A DNA stretch of 64,000 nt from Globodera rostochiensis (lineage: Eukaryota; Nematoda; Chromadorea; Rhabditida; Heteroderidae), in contig JAEVLN010000021.1 of the NCBI GenBank assembly GCA_018350325.1, positions 496,001 to 560,000 of the forward strand, read 5' to 3'. A program made the translations under genes and the position numbers. Each line of letters starts with the position of its first letter. Positions within the stretch are counted from its first letter, which is position 1. Shown one piece after another: positions 52,448 to 63,928 of the stretch. The notes beneath the pieces were generated by a model. That model searched no databases and had not been told where the DNA came from. It saw nothing but the letters and a program-made list of their open reading frames with translations.

Positions 52448-53592
52448 TATTTAACGAGAATAATAATTGAATAATAATATAATTACTCATTTCCTTTACA
52501 TATTTGATTAGCAAAGGAGCCAATTACACTAAATAAGTAATTTTTTAAATTTAATAATTATGAAAAACATAAACGCATCCGTAATCTAGGTGTTCTGAGA
52601 TCAAACTTTACTTTCGGAGCGTCGCGATTAAAAATTCAAATCAATACAATTTGCGCGGTGGGCCTGCGCGCATCTTCCGAGGACGTTACGCTCGTGTTAT
52701 TCTGAAATTACCAATTTCTTAAACATCATTTAGTCTAAAGCTTACTATATATTTAATAATAGCTGTATTACCACTACAACGCAAACTGGAAAATTAAATA
52801 ATTAAAAAATATATACAGTAAAAAAATAAGGCTTGCATTGTTTAAAAAATCCTAAAAAAGAAGTTATTGATATTTACCATGAACCTCAGTTTAATGAATG
52901 CTTTTATTAACATAAAATTCTAAGAAAACAAAAATATTTTAATATAAAAATGTAATCAAATAAATATAAAAATTTATAAATTGTTGGGAAAAAATGCATT
53001 TTTAATACTTACCATTGATATACATTTTAAAGCCTACTTAACACATTTTGGCATTATTCCCAAAATTCTTTAAAAAATGCAATAAACCAAAAATATTTTT
53101 TGCGATTAATGATTTAAATAATTCAAATCACAAAATAAAAAAAGAAGTCACTTAACACATAATTTTTGCTTCGCTGCTAGTCGTTGCGCTTCAATATTAC
53201 TTTAACAGCCTGCTCAACTCATCCAAATTTATTTCCAAAAGGCATTAAAAGTAATAATTTTTACTAAAGTTTTAATATTCGAAGTATTAGTTTGGCACAA
53301 AAAAATTGAAGTGCTTTTATCGATTAAAAACAAAAGTGAAAAGACAGAAAGAAGATTAGAATTACAAGAAATATATTTTGCTAATATAAATTATTTTATA
53401 ATTTAACGCAAATAATTATTTTTGCTAGACAAAAAAACAAATAAAATTGTAAAATTTGTAATTAGAAATGGAAGAAATTGAAGAAGAGGTAAAATTAAAT
53501 ATTACACGTTTATTTCTTCAAATCTTCAATTATAAAACCAACTAAACAAACAAATAAAATTAAAATTATTTCGATAAAAATCTTCTCTGCAG

Positions 53593-53663
53593 AGACAAAA
53601 ATAATCATCGTGATCATCGTGATCGTCAGTTTTCTACATGTTGAGTCATTAAAGAATTGGCAG
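53593..53663 (+). CDS. Candidate exon encoding a membrane helix
   Basis: A 71-bp plus exon with a strong acceptor (AATCTTCTCTGCAG) and the donor TTGGCAG|GTTTAT. The frame open to the donor reads TKIIIVIIVIVSFLHVESLK NWQ, i.e. one transmembrane segment. A second frame (DKNNHRDHRDRQ) is open but stops before the donor. Unknown gene. Confidence 0.5.
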
Positions 53664-54141
53664 GTTTATGTTATTGAATGCAGGTCCAAAGTGATAAATA
53701 CAACATCAAAAAACGCTTAAATAGACAACTTGAGAATGTATCAAGTTGGGATTAATTAAATGTTAATCATAATATTCACTAATCTTGTGATTTTATAAAG
53801 AAAAAAAACAATATTATTTTAAACGCCCAATTTACATAATATTTTAATAATTTATCATTAATTTCGCCACTATCAAAAATAACCAGCCAGCTAAAATAAT
53901 TTTAAAAAAATATTACATATAAACATCTTTCTTAAACATCCAGCGATTGTAACAAATAATAAATTATTTAAAATTTTTGAGCACATTCGTACTTTGTTTT
54001 AAATAATTTGTATCTAATAAAAACATATCATTTAGTTATTAATATCAAAACAATATCATTTTATAGGCAAATTGTGGTCAATAGCCATCGAATAAATTAG
54101 TAATTTGCATAAATAAAAACAATGTATAGAGTAAAAAATCT

Positions 54142-54895
54142 TACAGTGTGACCCAAAAGTCCTGCACCACTTTTTAAAATTATATAACTCATGTCATTCT
54201 AAGCAAACTTTTATGATTTTATAGTCATTTTGTAGCCCAATCAATTCTCTATCATCTCCTTTAAACGCGATTCAATAATATCCCTAAGCAACAATGAAAT
54301 TCCCGATTCAAAAATTTCTGCCCTTTTTTGGGGTTAAAAAAGCACCGTCGCTCCAGTATCTCCTCTTTCCAATGCCATTGGACTCATTCTCTTTACCCCT
54401 CTTCTTTTTTGGTTTGGCGAGGGATTACCAGATTAGGCAAGATTCATTGAATTTTGTGGAAAATGGGGTCAAAATCACTAAAAACTAATACATTGAGGAA
54501 ATCTCAAATGCGTCGTGAAGGCTTGGTCATTTAGCCATTTCGGCAATAGGGAATGGATTTTCCTAACAAGACTCCGCCCCGGCCCACAAGGCAAAAAAAC
54601 CCAGGACTGCTGCAGGGCCAATTTTCCCGGTTTTATCGGTGCTTAGGAATGACCCCCTTACTCTCTTGACTTAACCCCATAAATTATTTTGTTTACTCAA
54701 TTTTGGAGTCAAGGGCCTGTGCCAACCCCCACAAAAATTTGGAGGCGCTTCGACGTTCCCTTCTCCGGAAATGAGAAAAAATATCCGCCCAGGAGCTGCG
54801 TGTTTTGTGCGCAAATTTTTCCGCGCGTCTCAGCCTCTGTATCTGCTCCAAGGTGGGGAACTTTAAAACGTCCTGCTTGTTTTTAATCTATACAC
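54142..54895 (-). mobile_element. Degenerate Tc1/mariner element, 5'-truncated
   Basis: TA followed by CAGTGTGACCCAAAAGTCCT at 54142-54163 is a typical Tc1/mariner terminus at a TA target. Inward from it, on the minus strand, lies a decayed transposase. No matching second terminus was found up to 56 kb, so the transposase-5' end is lost. Confidence 0.65.
54671..54887 (-). pseudogene. Tc1/mariner transposase fragment
   Basis: A 64-codon minus frame (54693-54887) contains DVLKFPTLEQIQRLRRAEKF then AHKTRSSWADIF, resembling the Tc1 region before the second catalytic Asp (...RxxFAxxHxxW...VIFSDEK). The continuation, PEKGNVEAPPNFCGGWHRPL, lies one frame over (to 54671), matching the SDEKxFNLDGPDxxxxYWH stretch. 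Frameshifted, catalytic residues degraded. Confidence 0.6.
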
Positions 54896-55354
54896 TTTTC
54901 TGTACATTTTGAATCATTTTTGGTCTAATTCGATTGGGTTGTTTTTTGTTTTGAAAGATTCATTATTTATGCAGTAAATCGCGTCATAATGATTTTTGTT
55001 GTACAACTCTTCACTTTTAACTTGTCCTCATATTCACTTTTGCAGATCTTCTGATTCTTGATTTATTTTAAATAAATTATTGACGTTAACTTTCGTTCAT
55101 ACAGTCTCGACATTTTGAGTGTCATTAAAGACTTATTCAAATATTCAATGAACACCAGATCAGATACCCGTCACATCCTTAAGATTAATGAGGTTGGGTC
55201 AAATATTTAAAGTATTAGCTTTTATTATCAAGCGTGAACCGTACCCAATTCTATTATTAATATTAATATTTTATTTTATTTTTCAAAAATTTTATATTGA
55301 CTACTTACTTTACTTTTTTAATTTTTTTTTTTGGTTTGGTTTAAAAAATGTTGA

Positions 55355-55459
55355 CTTTTATCCAACTTTAAACGTGTACTGGGGTTCGTTATTGATACCG
55401 ATTCCGACAACGCAACCCGGGCGGTACTCGAAGACCAACCCCTCAAGCAGCTTGGTTAG
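55355..55459 (+). CDS. Candidate exon, unknown protein
   Basis: A plus frame of 34 codons, LLSNFKRVLGFVIDTDSDNA then TRAVLEDQPLKQLG, stop at 55457. GC-rich and acidic, clearly protein-like. The longer 97-codon plus frame at 55188-55481 in another phase is I/L/F-rich and unlikely. Confidence 0.5.
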   Translation, partial: LLSNFKRVLGFVIDTDSDNATRAVLEDQPLKQLG

Positions 55460-55974
55460 CGTGAAATATTATAGTAATTAAAATACGTATTTAAATTTTG
55501 TTTTCTTTAAGCGTTTAGATTTTTAATCTCCTGCAATGAAATGTTTTTTGTTTGCTTCAAATAAAAATTATAATTAATTAATGCTAATAGGATTGAATAA
55601 AATGCATTTTAGCACTACATAATGCTATTAAATAATTTCTACGGAAAACAAATAATAATTAATTGATTGATGAAAAAGTAAAAAGGAAATTTCAAAATCA
55701 ATATTAGCGACCATTGCTAAACAATTATTATCCGAAATTTTTTTATATGAAAGATTAAATATGAATAAAGCGCCATAAAATTAATTTAAATTATAAACAT
55801 CGAAAAAATATCTATAAATTTCCCAGATTAAATTCGTTTACTTTGATGGATAAAAATTTTTGTTAGAATTGACCAAAAAATTAAAGTGCTTGATGTTAAA
55901 ATATTTTAAAATAAGTAACAATTAAATTAGCCATATCTCTCAATGCTCCCCGTGTTTTTCAATACTTAAATTAT

Positions 55975-56097
55975 TTAAATTTTTTGGACGGCCATTGAAA
56001 TTTTGAACTTAATAGCTTCCGCTTTGACATCTATCACGGTGACAAACTGCACCCATTTCCGTAGCGGATCAGAAATAAATATCAATAATAATAGCAT
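55975..56097 (-). CDS. Small ORF or exon with hydrophobic start
   Basis: ATG at 56097 opens MLLLLIFISDPLRKWVQFVT, followed by VIDVKAEAIKFKISMAVQKI, TAA at 55975. The hydrophobic N-terminus could be a short signal or simply intron upstream of an exon. Unknown product. Confidence 0.45.
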   Translation of the reverse strand: MLLLLIFISDPLRKWVQFVTVIDVKAEAIKFKISMAVQKI

Positions 56098-56503
56098 ATC
56101 AGCAACTAAAATGTAAAAATTTTAATTATTTTTTATACATCACTATAAATAAACAATATGGAATATAAATAATGACCTTACAAACATAAAATAATTATCA
56201 AAAATTACTACATAAGAGTCCTTTATTGTAAAAACATTAAAGCAACTTAACAACATATAGATGATTAAATTGTAAAATTCTGTACTGATGCATTCAAAAA
56301 TTTTTTTAAAATTTTATTAAAAACTTATTGAACCACAATATAAATAAATGCGATTATTGTAAGAAGATAAATATATATTTTTGTACACATTGCGCTTATT
56401 ACTCAAATTCAACATTTAAGTCAGAATGAACATAAATAATTTATCATTATTTAGCAAAAATTGGTACGATTTAGATGTTTAAAAACTTAAAATGTTAATT
56501 TAA

Positions 56504-56641
56504 TTAATTGTAAGTACAAGTGCCAACAAATTTACCACTGCGTACATCACAAACAACCGCGCGAAACTCGTGTTGCGCTGTGGAATGTTTTTTGATCTGC
56601 TGCTTTGTTCTTTTCGCATAGGTCAATAATTTAATTAACAT
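56504..56641 (-). CDS. Small ORF or exon, 45 residues
   Basis: ATG at 56641, stop at 56504. It contains TKQQIKKHSTAQHEFRAVVC then DVRSGKFVGTCTYN. GC-rich, basic, two cysteines. Lies 59 bp downstream of the next entry on the same strand, so both may be exons of one gene separated by a short intron. Confidence 0.5.
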   Translation of the reverse strand: MLIKLLTYAKRTKQQIKKHSTAQHEFRAVVCDVRSGKFVGTCTYN

Positions 56642-56700
56642 AAATAATTATATTAAAATTTTTAATTTGTATTTAAAATTTTTGGGTTAATCTATTAATT

Positions 56701-56889
56701 TCATTGGTCTAAAATTTGAATTAAGAGCTTACACAAAGAGCAAAGCTCGTGTTTTGGAAATAATATATTCGAAAATAATTTGTATTTGCTTCCCTTGGAC
56801 AGGAACCGACAAACGCTGGTGGTTACACGGATTATTCTAGTTTTACGAATATTCTCGGCAAAACTAAATAAAACAACAGATTTAAACAT
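56701..56889 (-). CDS. 62-residue ORF or exon
   Basis: A minus frame from ATG 56889 to TGA 56701, with ENIRKTRIIRVTTSVCRFLS and a C-terminal Cys pair (CSLCKLL). Basic. Possible 5' part of the gene containing 56504-56641. Confidence 0.45.
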   Translation of the reverse strand: MFKSVVLFSFAENIRKTRIIRVTTSVCRFLSKGSKYKLFSNILFPKHELCSLCKLLIQILDQ

Positions 56890-56946
56890 TAAATATTTTT
56901 ACATAAATAATAAACTGTAGCTTTACTTAATACAATAAATATATTC

Positions 56947-57063
56947 ATGACGCAAAAAAATCCACTTCTCATGACTGTCAACATGCAGACAGCTCACCTT
57001 AATGGAAAACCATACAACTACACGCTGCAAGACGGGCCTTACCCTATAGTGCATGCCAAATGA
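56947..57063 (+). CDS. 38-residue ORF overlapping the next frame
   Basis: ATG at 56947, TGA at 57061. Reads TVNMQTAHLNGKPYNYTLQD then GPYPIVHAK. Intronless and protein-like. Its end overlaps the next ATG by 11 bases in another frame. Confidence 0.5.
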   Translation: MTQKNPLLMTVNMQTAHLNGKPYNYTLQDGPYPIVHAK

Positions 57064-57211
57064 CCTTGTCAAGGACAAGTTATATTATGATGTTGGCCAA
57101 ATAAAATTTGTTAAACCTAAACATAACGATGCAGCTCCAGCACGCAGTAATGGAGCGGAGGCAACCCAGGAACAGATAGCAGGAGCTGGCACCTCATTCA
57201 ATAAACTATAA
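57053..57211 (+). CDS. 52-residue ORF, second of an overlapping pair
   Basis: ATG at 57053, TAA at 57209. Reads MPNDLVKDKLYYDVGQIKFV, then an Ala/Gln/Gly-rich tail (GAEATQEQIAGAGTS). The most GC-rich part of its neighbourhood, no splice signals. One base change near 57050 would fuse it to the upstream ORF, so this may be one frameshifted gene, possibly of mobile-element origin. Family not recognised. Confidence 0.5.
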   Translation: MPNDLVKDKLYYDVGQIKFVKPKHNDAAPARSNGAEATQEQIAGAGTSFNKL

Positions 57212-57769
57212 TTAAGCTCTAAAAATAAAAACACCGCATAGTATAAAATAGTAAATTTCATATTATTAAAGCGAAAAGTCCGTTAGATGAAATGTCCAAT
57301 TTCTACAGTATTTTTCTAAAAATAAATCTTTATTTAAAACTACATAATACAAAAATATTTCTTAAAGTAAATGTCAAAACATGCCAACAATATGAAATTT
57401 TAAAATATTAAGCAAACATTAGAAACTTACATTAATTCAAACTAATAATAATATTTATGATTTAAAACTGAATATGATACTCTTTAGTTAAAATATTTCA
57501 TCTAATAAAAAAGCGACAGATCTTTATTTCTTTTAATAAAAATGATTATTAATGTAAATATAACATTTAAACCCCCTATCAAAATTTTAAAAAACAATTG
57601 AATCCTTATTTAAATAAAATTAAATAGAAATCAATTATAAACTACTATAAATTATATAATATTGATACCAATAAAAATTTGAATGAAAAGTAATTAAAAT
57701 AAATTATATATATATTAGACATTGTATAGCTTCACAATAAAATCATGCCCTCAACATGATACCAGAAGT

Positions 57770-58006
57770 ATGGGGCCCAGAATCCCGCCCCAAATTTTGC
57801 CCCGCGAAAAACCCGAGGCCCTATTCCTTTCCCCATAACATTGACACATCCCTCCTCCCGCACCGCTCCCTTCCACACGCAGCCCCCAAAACCCGTGTCC
57901 CTACTCTCCTCCTCTCTCCCATACCTCCCCCCCACCTCCAAGTTTCCAAATTTTGACCCTCCTACCCGCGACACCCTTTGCGGCCGATATCCTTCCCCTC
58001 CCGCCT
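57770..58006. repeat. C-rich low-complexity tract
   Basis: Long runs of C/T with few G on the plus strand (CCTCCCCCCCACCTCC and similar), abutting the MITE. The mirror-image ORFs on both strands are Pro/Gly artefacts. Clustered C runs could form G-quadruplexes on the minus strand. Confidence 0.65.
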
Positions 58007-58359
58007 GGGCCCTTTACCAAATCTCACTTTTAACTTTTAACTTTGAAGATTTTCACTTTAACTTTGAAAAAGTTAAAACTTTGCATACCAAATGTGCTTT
58101 TCAAGTTAAAAGTTCAAAGTTAAAAGTTAAAAGCGAAAACTTCAAAGTTAAGGGTGACTGCGTACCAATTGTTACCTTTAATTCACGTTACTTTTAAAAG
58201 TTACTTTTAACTTTGAACTTTAACTTTGAAGATTTCTGCCTTTAACTTTTAACTTTTTAATGGCAAGAATTGGTACGCGTTATTTTTTACTTTTAACCTT
58301 AACTTTTAACTTGAACTTTTAACAAGTTAAAAGTAAAAGTGAGATTTGGTAAAGGGCCC
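58007..58359. mobile_element. 353-bp MITE
   Basis: Terminal inverted repeats GGGCCCTTTACCAAATCTCA at 58007 and its complement ending at 58359. The interior is built of AAGTTAAAAGT/ACTTTTAACTT words in both orientations, so the whole element can fold. No coding. No clear target duplication. Its ends belong to the same family as the words at 19184, 19725 and 59553. Confidence 0.8.
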
Positions 58360-59082
58360 TGCAACCTTCCACGCCGCGCAATCCCTATTTTAACGAGAGA
58401 GCACAGTGAAAGTAAGGGTAGAGAAAAATTACGAACGCGTGTACCTCTATTTATTTCTACTTAATTATTAATCGCTTTAATTTCATATTTAATACAAAAA
58501 ATTATACCAACCGTTTACGTGGATATGGTTACTTGATTGCGGCCAAAAATGCCATTGAAATGCCTAATAAAAAAATAAAATGTTTAATAATTAAACTAAA
58601 ATATTTTTTACTATTGTAATATAAGTGTCTCATCTGTTTTTAAGGCTTGGAAAAAACGTAACAAAGTCTCATAAATAAAATCGGAGAAAGAAAAAAATTA
58701 TATTTTAAATAAAAAATACGTTATTTTATCCGCAATAATTAATGTCAGACGGAATTTATCTGTATCTATTTTATAAAATATCGCTTTTAATTAACGAAGC
58801 AGATTAAAGAAAAAAATAAATTTGCAATGTAAAGCCTTGCCATTTTTTGAGTAGCAACACAAAAAGTGTAATATGTATGCGCATTTCTTGTCTTGGCTGG
58901 TAAATATAAAACAAACTATAAAAACAAAACAAAGAAAATTTTGCTTCTTAAAAAAACAAGTAAAATAAATTCTAAATCAAATAAAATCAAAAATTAGGAA
59001 AAAATGTAAAGAGAAAAAATTGCACGCGAACCGAAATTAAGCAAAACTAAATATATTTTTTTTTGACATCACATCCTTTTAG

Positions 59083-59184
59083 AACCACCATTTGCGCGTC
59101 ACTCCCGCCGTCTTTACCGGAACAACTTACGAGAGCGCTCAACCTAGACTACAGCCGAAAATACGGCAGAGAAAACTAGCCTGA
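59083..59184 (+). CDS. Candidate terminal exon, basic protein
   Basis: A strong acceptor (CACATCCTTTTAG at 59082) is followed in phase 0 by NHHLRVTPAVFTGTTYESAQ then PRLQPKIRQRKLA, stop at 59182. GC-rich and hydrophilic. Family unknown. Confidence 0.6.
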   Translation, partial: NHHLRVTPAVFTGTTYESAQPRLQPKIRQRKLA

Positions 59185-59552
59185 TATTGATGATTGATTT
59201 CGATATCATTTTCCCACAAATAATTTTATTGCCAACTTTTGTCGCATGCCGCAAACTTATATTGTTTTATCATGTGCAAATAAATTTTTATGTACATTTA
59301 TTTTGGCATTTATATTACTGAATTAAAATTTATAAATAATATTTAGAAGGAAAATTAAACATTTTAATTATTTTCTACATGTTTTATAGTAATATTTTGG
59401 TCACATCAATTTTTCGTTACTTTTTTGATAATGGATTTATTGTTTCTGAAGTTTTTAATTGCACATTTTTATTTAAAAAAGTATGCAATAACGGGCATTA
59501 TTTTGCCTAACGATTCACTCACTGCTTTTTTGGAACGCGAACAGACACTGTT

Positions 59553-59570
59553 GAGTTTGGCAAAAGGCCC
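59553..59570 (+). repeat. Solo MITE terminus-like motif
   Basis: GAGTTTGGCAAAAGGCCC, same family as the MITE end at 58343-58359. No inverted partner seen nearby. Confidence 0.5.
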
Positions 59571-60524
59571 ATTATTTAAATTTATCTAGCTTTCTAAAAT
59601 TGTATATGTTTTACTTACAATTTTATTTTAGTCTTTTTACATATACGCTTCATGCCATGCATCCTTTTATATAATTTATTTAAATAGGTTAACTTACCGG
59701 GTTTATATTTCTTTTATGATTTATTTTAATGAAGAATTTTTTTATAAAGGATCATTCAGAAAATACGAACAGGCCCTTAAATGATACTGGTTGCTTGCCA
59801 TGAACATAAGATGCCCGATCGGAATTTTGTAATTTATTAGATATATGGCATTTAATTATATAGTATTTACAAAGTCGAAACTGAATAAATGTCAAAATCA
59901 AACATTAAATGAATTCAATAACGATTAAATTTCGATTGATGTGCATGAATATATTATATAACAATTATAATAAAATAACTACATAAATGCTAGATGTAGA
60001 ACAAAATAACAATATTTAATAATAATTACCGCCATAAATAACTCCATTCATCAAAATGCTACAATTTATTAAAGAAAAATAATTTATTTAATCTAAATAA
60101 ATTTAAAATTTACAATTATAAAGATTTTACCTAAATTAAAATGTTAATAAAATAATACGACAGAATTTTAATTGAGTATTATGTTAAATAATTGCAAAAC
60201 ACTCATATATCAAAAGGCGACAAAAAGTACTTTATTTCAGAAAAAATTAAAATAATGCCTTAAAAATCAATCTTAAATAAAAATAAATATTGATTATCGC
60301 CATAGCAATCTCACTGTGGGTTCTAAGGAAAATGTGTAAAAATAAATTACAGTAATGTGTTATTAAAAATTTGATATAAAGTTATCTCGCAATAGTTTTA
60401 AAAATCTGGACATTGGCGTAAAGAAGAACAAGTGAATAACATGGGGGGAAAGCTCTCATCATATCAAAAAAATTATAATTTAAGATCAAATAGAAAACGA
60501 AGAATGTACATAAAAAAGAATTAA

Positions 60525-60626
60525 ATGACAAGTCTTTGCAAACCCAATGTTCTGTTAAGATTCTCAGCACGGCGACAAGTTAAAGAACCACCCCAAGATT
60601 CAAAAAAAGATCTTCGGGTTTCATAA
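60525..60626 (+). CDS. Small ORF or exon, 33 residues
   Basis: ATG at 60525 opens MTSLCKPNVLLRFSARRQVK then EPPQDSKKDLRVS, TAA at 60624. Highly charged. A second plus frame (HGDKLKNHPKIQKK...) is open longer. The minus 62-codon frame at 60382-60570 is likely a shadow. Confidence 0.4.
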   Translation: MTSLCKPNVLLRFSARRQVKEPPQDSKKDLRVS

Positions 60627-61683
60627 ACAAAATTTGGATTTAAAAAATAAAAATATTAAAAAACCTTGGCCGTATAAAAATAAAACAAAGGCCCAAATTT
60701 GTAAGTAAATTACAAAAAAACAAGCTCATTTCCTTCAAACTGATTATTAGAAATCAGCTGCATTTTGAGTTTAGTAAAATAATAAATAAATAAAAATAAT
60801 CAACAGCTTAAAGAAATCCATTTCACTATAACATAAAAACCCCGCTGAATATTTTAATAAAACTAATATACCCTTATCGAAAATTATGTAACATTATCTA
60901 CTTTTAACGAAGAAGGCGGAACAAAAAAATATTAACATAAATTTATGTTAATAAACTAAACATAGTATGTTAAGAATAATTCGAATAATATTTAATATTT
61001 TCCCTTATTTTTTTTCAATTATCATTTTAATAATAATACCTGCTGTTATTTCATTGGAAATTAAAATTTACAATTAAGGTTCAATTATTTTATGCAATTT
61101 ACATCATTTTTAAGCCAACTTGCAATTTGATAAGCAATCGATCGATTAAAAGTTCCTTTAATTTAGATAACCATATTTAGCGTTGTAAAAATACTATTTT
61201 TTTAATTAACAATGTAAAATTGTAATTTTATTTCAAATGTAGAAGTTTTTCCGTCTGAATTTCTCGCATCCATTTAATTCTTCACGAAACGCGTTATATT
61301 TGGTTTTTGCAATAAATAAATCAATTTTGTACATTAATTAGAAACACCAAGTTTTTTTAGAATTTTTTCGATATGGTTTATTTTTTGTATTTATTGAAAT
61401 AATTTTAACATGGTTTTACCATTTATTTTAAATGATCAAGTAATTCGTCTCATTTCCCCACTCAGGCAACAAATTGAACTCGTCTTGTCTCGATCTGATC
61501 AATGTGGACTTTTTGGGACTTCACGTTTTCCCATTCTTTTTTAGTGTTGTAAAACAATACGTGTTATTGCGTCATAAATAGTTGGTAATTAGTTTAAAAC
61601 GAAATAAATGTTTAATATATGCAAGGAGTAACCGTTATGACACATTGTATTTTAATTTTTAAACTAAAGTATAGAAGTTTTTA

Positions 61684-61896
61684 TTGCATTTTCCTGAAAC
61701 GAAATGTTATTATTTATATTTTGCTTTTATTTTTGTAAATTTTTTAATGTCAAAAATACAAAAATGGGTTTCCGGCTTAGACCGGCTTCCCAAGCGAGGT
61801 TATTTTTATGTTTCGAATATCAGCCGAGGACTTTTTCCACTACGTAATTTGTCAGATTGTATACAATTAAATTATATAGTATTTTATACATTTTAA
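61684..61896 (+). CDS. Candidate exon, unknown protein
   Basis: A 70-codon plus frame. The GC-richer core from the internal ATG (61747) reads MSKIQKWVSGLDRLPKRGYF then YVSNISRGLFPLRNLSDC. The flanks are AT-rich and may be intron. The matching minus frame has stops. Unknown. Confidence 0.45.
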   Translation: MHFPETKCYYLYFAFIFVNFLMSKIQKWVSGLDRLPKRGYFYVSNISRGLFPLRNLSDCIQLNYIVFYTF

Positions 61897-62371
61897 AATA
61901 ATCGCAACTAGTACGTGGCTTGGTTGCTTCAAAGATTTGGAGCATCATAAACCCAAGTCACAAATTTTTATAAAAGTTTAAATTTTAAAATGATGGACGA
62001 ATAAAATGTTTAGTGACAACATGGGTTCGGCGACAACAATGAAGGGTTTCGAAATAATAAGTTATTATCATGTTTATGAAATTTGTTTTTTTCTTTGTCG
62101 GTGCCGGACATTTGAGGACGGACTGTGTTGTGACTCTATGACCAGTTTCGTGGATGCTCATTTGTGCCAAATTGTGTTAAATAAACCGATGTTTTTAATA
62201 GTCTAAAGAATAATTATTCTTTTACATGGCTGTTTATTAATTCGGGGAGAATAAGATCTAACTTAAAAGAAAAATTAAATAAAAACATATATTTGATAAT
62301 AAAAAAAACACGATAATATAAACAATGTTTTTAAATTTGTTATAAAAAAATCTGAAACAATATAAACAACT

Positions 62372-62656
62372 TTGCTAAAGCAAATGTTAGGTCCGATCAA
62401 ATTAAAATTAGAAAACCCTCAGGTTCTCGGTGAAAAGAAAGTATATTTAATATTAATTTGCGTTTTGGGTAGGAGATTCCACCGACCAATTAACAACCTT
62501 CGTGCCATTTACATAAAAAATGCCAGGTACAATAAAATTATTGGTTATAAACAGTATACATAAAAAGTAAAGTAACTTGTTATATTGTTGCATAACTATA
62601 GCAACTAACATATTATTATCTTCAATTAAGTCGCAATTTAATTTATAAAGTTGCAT
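62372..62656. other. Coding-like patch open on both strands
   Basis: A plus frame (62372-62563, GPIKLKLENPQVLGEKK...) and a minus frame (62453-62656, ending YVNGTKVVNWSVESPTQNAN) overlap and both look protein-like. One is probably an exon. Splice sites do not decide it. Confidence 0.35.
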
Positions 62657-63928
62657 TTGAATTTATTTGAAAAAATAAATGGTTGTTGGTTAAACTTCGG
62701 TTATTTGATGCCTCATTAAGCATCTTAAAAATTTAATTACTTTAAATAATTATTGTATGCATTACTGTTTAATGCATTTCTTATGCATAATATATGTGTA
62801 ATGAAAAAAATTAAATGTCCAAACGCAAAAGATGAAAGTAAATTAAAAGAAAAACAAAATATCGAAAATTTATTTATATCAATATACAAATTTTTTAATA
62901 TAAAAACTTTCTTATTTTTGACTTGAATAAGAGTTGAATATAAAGTAATTTATATTAAAAGAAAGGCACATCAATTAAAAAAATTTAAATGCACTCAAGA
63001 ACCATAAATCTCAAAAAACGCCTTTACCAACAAAAAAGATTTAAATAATTGCAAAATAAACAAATTTGAATATTTAAAGATTGTGCTCTATTATTTGTAC
63101 TATTCTTTGCTTCAATAAATAAATTCTCACCGGCATAAAACTAAAGAAGTGCCAGGCAGGACATAATAAAACTAAATTAGCAAAATACAATCAACACTTA
63201 ACATTGGTTACATTTAAGTTTTTACGGATTCTTACCATCAAGAAATTTTAACAATCATTAATTATGACTGTTTATATGTAAAAACAAATTGAAACATATA
63301 AATCGTAGACAAAAAATAATACCGCTATTATTTACAATTTTATTCTAAATCTGAATTTAATTTCTGTGAATTCATTTATAAAGAATTTGCAAATTATTTG
63401 GTAATTATTGGTACAAAATTAAAAAATTACAAAATAATAAAATTTATAATAATTTTCTATTTAAAAGAAATTAAGTGCAAATTTTCCTAAATGCCTTGGA
63501 ATTGATGATAAAATCTATTATTATGATAATAGCGGTGTGCTTCGACGTCCATAAACCTTGATGAAAAACAGACAATTAGATAAACACAAAGGAAAATAAT
63601 TTAATAATATATTTTAAATGAAAAAGTAATATATCTATTTATTTTCCTTTAATTTTGTCTTTATAAATTTTGCAGCATCTATATTTGCTTAAGAATGAAG
63701 TAAATTATTAACCAAAAAATTAGTTAAATTTAACAATAATGTGTAAATAAAATAGCAGTTTAAAATTACAAATACACTTTTAAATAATGTTATTGCTTTC
63801 AATTCATAAAATATGAAATTTTTTCAACTATGAACTCAATATCAATAAATTTGACCTTATTATAATTTTATATTTGATTTTGAATAAATTTTAAATTTAT
63901 ATTTTTTTAATATTTGCAAAACAAAAAT

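Noticed and set aside
57732..58197. Overlapping plus and minus ORFs in the C-rich tract and MITE
   Set aside because: Low-complexity Pro/Gly translations of a C-rich tract and of MITE repeats.
61985..62206. Overlapping plus (62006-62206) and minus (61985-62170) ORFs
   Set aside because: Both look moderately protein-like and no splice site decides between them, so neither is called.
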